Source: Yoonia sp. I 8.24 (GTDB lineage Bacteria > Pseudomonadota > Alphaproteobacteria > Rhodobacterales > Rhodobacteraceae). Taken from it: 64,000 nucleotides of DNA. Each line of letters starts with the position of its first letter. Position 1 is the stretch's first letter. Both the position numbers and the translations under genes were made by a program. The stretch is from contig NZ_JACXGQ010000002.1 of assembly GCF_022096995.1 (NCBI RefSeq), forward strand, positions 372,001 through 436,000, written 5' to 3'. Under the pieces are notes generated by a model. That model did not search any database, was not told the DNA's origin, and worked only from the letters and a program-made list of their open reading frames with translations. Shown here one piece after another: positions 61,863 through 64,000 of the stretch.

Positions 61863-62372
61863 ATGTCTGAAACGACCCAAAGCAAAGGGATATTTGTGCC
61901 AACTCAGACGCAGTGCGCGCAAAGCCTATCTTTGCGATTGCTCGCACATCGCGGATTAATGACACCGCGCCTTACCGCGACGTTCGGCGCAATGAAGGCC
62001 GATAATGTGGCGATTACGCAACGCGATCAAAGACTAACGCGCACATCGCATTTGGCCTCTGTCGCAAGCGGGGAAACCGTTCTGCACGCGGAACTTAGCA
62101 TCGTTTTCGAAAACCTGCCCGAAATGCTTGTCAGCCAGTTGCGCGGGACGTTTACCTTGTTTGGTCAGCTCCTACTTGATCACAAAATAGACGTCAGCGT
62201 TGCGGAACCTCAGATTTTTGAAACACCTGACGGGTGCTTTGGGCGCCGCACAAAAATAACTGAGACCTCAGGAGGCATCCCAATTTGCGACGTTGTAGAA
62301 ATAATGTCGCACGATCGGCTGCTCAGCGTCATCGCACAGCGGTACGGGGATCTGGAGCAGAGTAAAATGTGA
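61863..62372 (+). CDS. Small protein, possibly chorismate lyase-like (DUF98)
   Basis: A 169-residue protein that I do not recognise with confidence. The order of motifs (R-L-L-A-H-R-G-L-M-T-P-R-L near 25, a central strand with L-H-A-E-L-S-I-V, then N-L-P-E-M-L-V-S-Q-L and F-G-Q-L-L-L-D-H-K-I-D, then R-R-T-K-I and the final I-C-D-V-V-E) follows the pattern of the DUF98/chorismate pyruvate-lyase-like fold. The arginines and glutamate that bind product in UbiC are not all evident. The ribosome site is weak. Codon use is less typical than in the upstream operon. The 146 bases before it (61717-61862) hold nothing recognised. Confidence 0.5.
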   Translation: MSETTQSKGIFVPTQTQCAQSLSLRLLAHRGLMTPRLTATFGAMKADNVAITQRDQRLTRTSHLASVASGETVLHAELSIVFENLPEMLVSQLRGTFTLFGQLLLDHKIDVSVAEPQIFETPDGCFGRRTKITETSGGIPICDVVEIMSHDRLLSVIAQRYGDLEQSKM

Positions 62373-62405
62373 TTTCAGGGCTACCCGGAGTTTCTTTTCA
62401 GAGCC

Positions 62406-63065
62406 TCAAATCACATCCTCAATGCTTCTGCGAAGCTTGTCGATTAATTCATCAATCTGGTTTTCAGTGCAGATGAATGGTGGTGCCAGCAGGACATGAT
62501 CGCCATTTTTCCGTCGATGGTCCCGTTCATGGGGTAACAAATCAAACCATTCTCCATCGCTTTGGCTTTCAACCTTGCCGCCAGTTTATTGCTAGGCTCG
62601 AATGGCGCTTTCGTATCTACGTCGGCGACAAATTCTAGCCCGCGGAACATGCCGCGCCCACGAATGTCGCCCACGTGTGGGTGTTGTGCGAACGACTCTT
62701 TCAACGCGGTGCCAAGGTACTCACCCATCTGCGCCGCGCGGGCGGTCAACCACAGGTTCAGCGAGAAAGCCGATCACAGTCTCTGGGCCGATCCGCAACA
62801 GTTCCTTTTCAAGTCCATTGGCGACGCGCTGACCATATTCATACGGGCTTTCCTGATCTGCGCGGCCGCGATATTCGAAGCATGCATCTATGCGGCTGGC
62901 GGACACCATGACTGGATCAAAGGGCTCTCGTCGCCTTAGGTTGCCGCCGGTGCCCAAGGCACCCAATGTATTTCGGTGGTAGCTTTGGCGGCGGGAAATG
63001 AAACGCGTGCGTTCGGGCTGACCAATCTCAATCATGTATTGGCGGGCGAGTTTTAGGGAGGCTTC
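62406..63065 (-). pseudogene. Remnant of a class III aminotransferase
   Basis: Three frame-shifted pieces on the minus strand match successive parts of a PLP-dependent class III aminotransferase. The first (from about 63065 down to 62740) carries A-S-L-K-L-A-R-Q-Y and T-L-G-A-L-G-T-G-G. The second (62749 down to about 62495) carries V-G-D-I-R-G-R-G-M-F-R-G-L-E. A further shift near 62490-62510 recovers D-H-V-L-L-A-P-P-F-I-C-T-E and a stop at 62406-62408. The N-terminal part and the central section with the PLP lysine (roughly 180 residues in relatives) are missing, so the gene has lost both ends of the active site. It is surely non-functional. Confidence 0.85.
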
Positions 63066-63147
63066 CCTGTTTGGAACTTAAGACCAAATAGAAGGCATGT
63101 CTGCCTTTTTGGAAAAACGCAAACCCAAGTTTGCCGCAAAATAGGAT

Positions 63148-64000
63148 CTATCCGTCGACGAGGGAGGGCGGCAGTCCGGCACTGCGAAATTGGTTCGGGG
63201 TTGCCGCGTACCAGCGATGGAATGCACGAAAAAACGCGCTTTCTTCGGCATATCCTACTGCAGCTGAAACGTCGGATATCGGTAGGTCTGTTCTGGATAG
63301 TAATACGGTCGCTCGGTTGCGGCGCTGTTCGTCTTTGAGCTGGGTTAAGCTGTGCCCTTCGGCCTTCAGCTGCCGGTGCAAGCTGGATCGCGACATGCCT
63401 AGTCGAGCGGCCACTGCAACCGCATCGGGCCAATCTTCGGCAGGGCCTTTCAGGCAAGTTTCGATGATGATGTGCTTTAACCCGCCCGTGTCTTTGTACC
63501 CCCGCAAAAACGCCTCGGGGAGACTGCGTAAAAAAGTTTTTAAGTCGCCTTCGCTGCGATCAACTTTGCGGCCTAAGAACTTCCGATCAAAAACGAGGCT
63601 GGCAACTGGCGCGTCAAACGTTACTGGGACCCCAAAAAAATCAACGTAGTCATTGGCGCCTTCCGGCTCGGGGCAGGGAAAGGAAATGGATTTTATCGGG
63701 ATACGTTCTTTGGCGACCCAGCAATTAAAGCCGTGGAGAATGAGAAAGAACGCGCGATAGGTAAACACGTGTTGCGATGGGTTCGTTTCCGCGATGGTGA
63801 TTTTACAGTCGCTCTTGTTTGTTTCCAACGTGCCGTATGGTTCATCCAAAACAACCCGCAAGAACCGTAGGGTTCGCTGTACAGCCACTTCGAGTGTCTT
63901 AGCCTGACGGATCGCATGCCCCAGCAGGGTCGTGCTGCCTGGTCGCATTGGCCGCACCCCAAGGCTAAAAAATTCATCAGACAAAGTAGCGGATAGCGCG
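63148..64000 (-). CDS. AraC family regulator, 5' end outside window
   Basis: The C-terminal 283 codons of an AraC regulator with an Arabinose_bd/OruR-type sensor domain. The frame stays open to the window edge, so the first 50-60 residues are missing; a TTG at 63984 should not be taken as the true start. The visible part begins in the sensor domain (G-S-T-T-L-L-G-H-A-I and L-E-V-A-V-Q-R-T-L-R) and ends with two helix-turn-helix motifs, the second reading P-I-S-D-V-S-A-A-V-G-Y-A-E-E-S-A-F-F-R-A-F-H-R-W. It lies 82 bases from the aminotransferase remnant, which it may once have regulated. Confidence 0.88.
   Translation of the reverse strand, partial: ALSATLSDEFFSLGVRPMRPGSTTLLGHAIRQAKTLEVAVQRTLRFLRVVLDEPYGTLETNKSDCKITIAETNPSQHVFTYRAFFLILHGFNCWVAKERIPIKSISFPCPEPEGANDYVDFFGVPVTFDAPVASLVFDRKFLGRKVDRSEGDLKTFLRSLPEAFLRGYKDTGGLKHIIIETCLKGPAEDWPDAVAVAARLGMSRSSLHRQLKAEGHSLTQLKDEQRRNRATVLLSRTDLPISDVSAAVGYAEESAFFRAFHRWYAATPNQFRSAGLPPSLVDG

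Noticed and set aside
61700..61885. A minus-strand open frame of 61 codons reading G-I-G-P-T-E-L-Y-A-A-K and similar
   Set aside because: The composition looks protein-like, so it may be the remnant of a lost gene, but no family was recognised and it overlaps the end of the beta-galactosidase gene. There is not enough to call it.

Overview
The window reads as one stretch of chromosome from a marine alphaproteobacterium, most likely a member of the Roseobacter group (Rhodobacteraceae). The evidence is a moderately GC-rich composition, alphaproteobacterial gene families (class II EPSP synthase, MaeB malic enzyme with a phosphotransacetylase tail, an aroA-cmk-rpsA order) and tightly overlapping operons with ATGA junctions. 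No phage, transposase, plasmid or CRISPR locus was seen. This placement is inference from gene content, not from a search.

Layout. 1-10 kb: housekeeping genes (end of metK, trmB, aroA, cmk, rpsA) interrupted by two accessory inserts. The first, between metK and trmB, carries large inverted repeats, a frameshifted HEXXH protein and a ClpP-like secreted protein. The second, between cmk and rpsA, carries a secreted PilJ-N/NarX-like domain protein behind an FNR-type site and a DUF2167 membrane protein. 10-16 kb: a Gfo/Idh/MocA oxidoreductase, propionyl-CoA synthetase (prpE), malic enzyme (maeB) with a strong palindromic operator, and a VOC/double-cupin protein. 16.8-21.3 kb: a nucleoside salvage operon cdd-deoA-deoB-add-upp. 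21.3-28.8 kb (minus strand): a degenerate M48-like membrane protein, then a beta-oxidation operon (MerR regulator, acyl-CoA dehydrogenase, GST, thiolase, FadJ). 29-36.9 kb: an SRPBCC/AraC divergent pair, a second MerR regulator divergent from two thioesterases and a MATE exporter, pyrD with DUF952, and a secreted 5'-nucleotidase. 37-43.7 kb: yaeQ, a hexapeptide acetyltransferase, tRNA-Gly(TCC), an ABC exporter, an acyl-CoA synthetase and a 3-hydroxyisobutyrate-dehydrogenase-like enzyme.

43.7-49.9 kb (minus strand): a compact nine-gene chemotaxis operon, STAS-cheY-cheA-cheW-cheR-cheY-(unknown)-cheB-cheD. It has no receptor gene. Its CheB lacks a receiver domain. An unrecognised 125-residue helical protein follows the second cheY and carries a CheZ-like D-x-x-x-Q pair. 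This is the best candidate in the window for something undescribed.

50.2-61.7 kb: a galactoside regulon with an ABC importer, an IclR regulator with a palindrome over the -10 region, a GH36 alpha-galactosidase, a GH42 beta-galactosidase, an IlvD/EDD sugar-acid dehydratase and a KDPGal aldolase. Together they point to uptake of alpha- and beta-galactosides and oxidative (De Ley-Doudoroff) galactose breakdown. The galactose dehydrogenase, lactonase and KDGal kinase are not in the window. The right end holds a small DUF98/chorismate-lyase-like protein, a decayed class III aminotransferase and an AraC regulator that runs off the edge.
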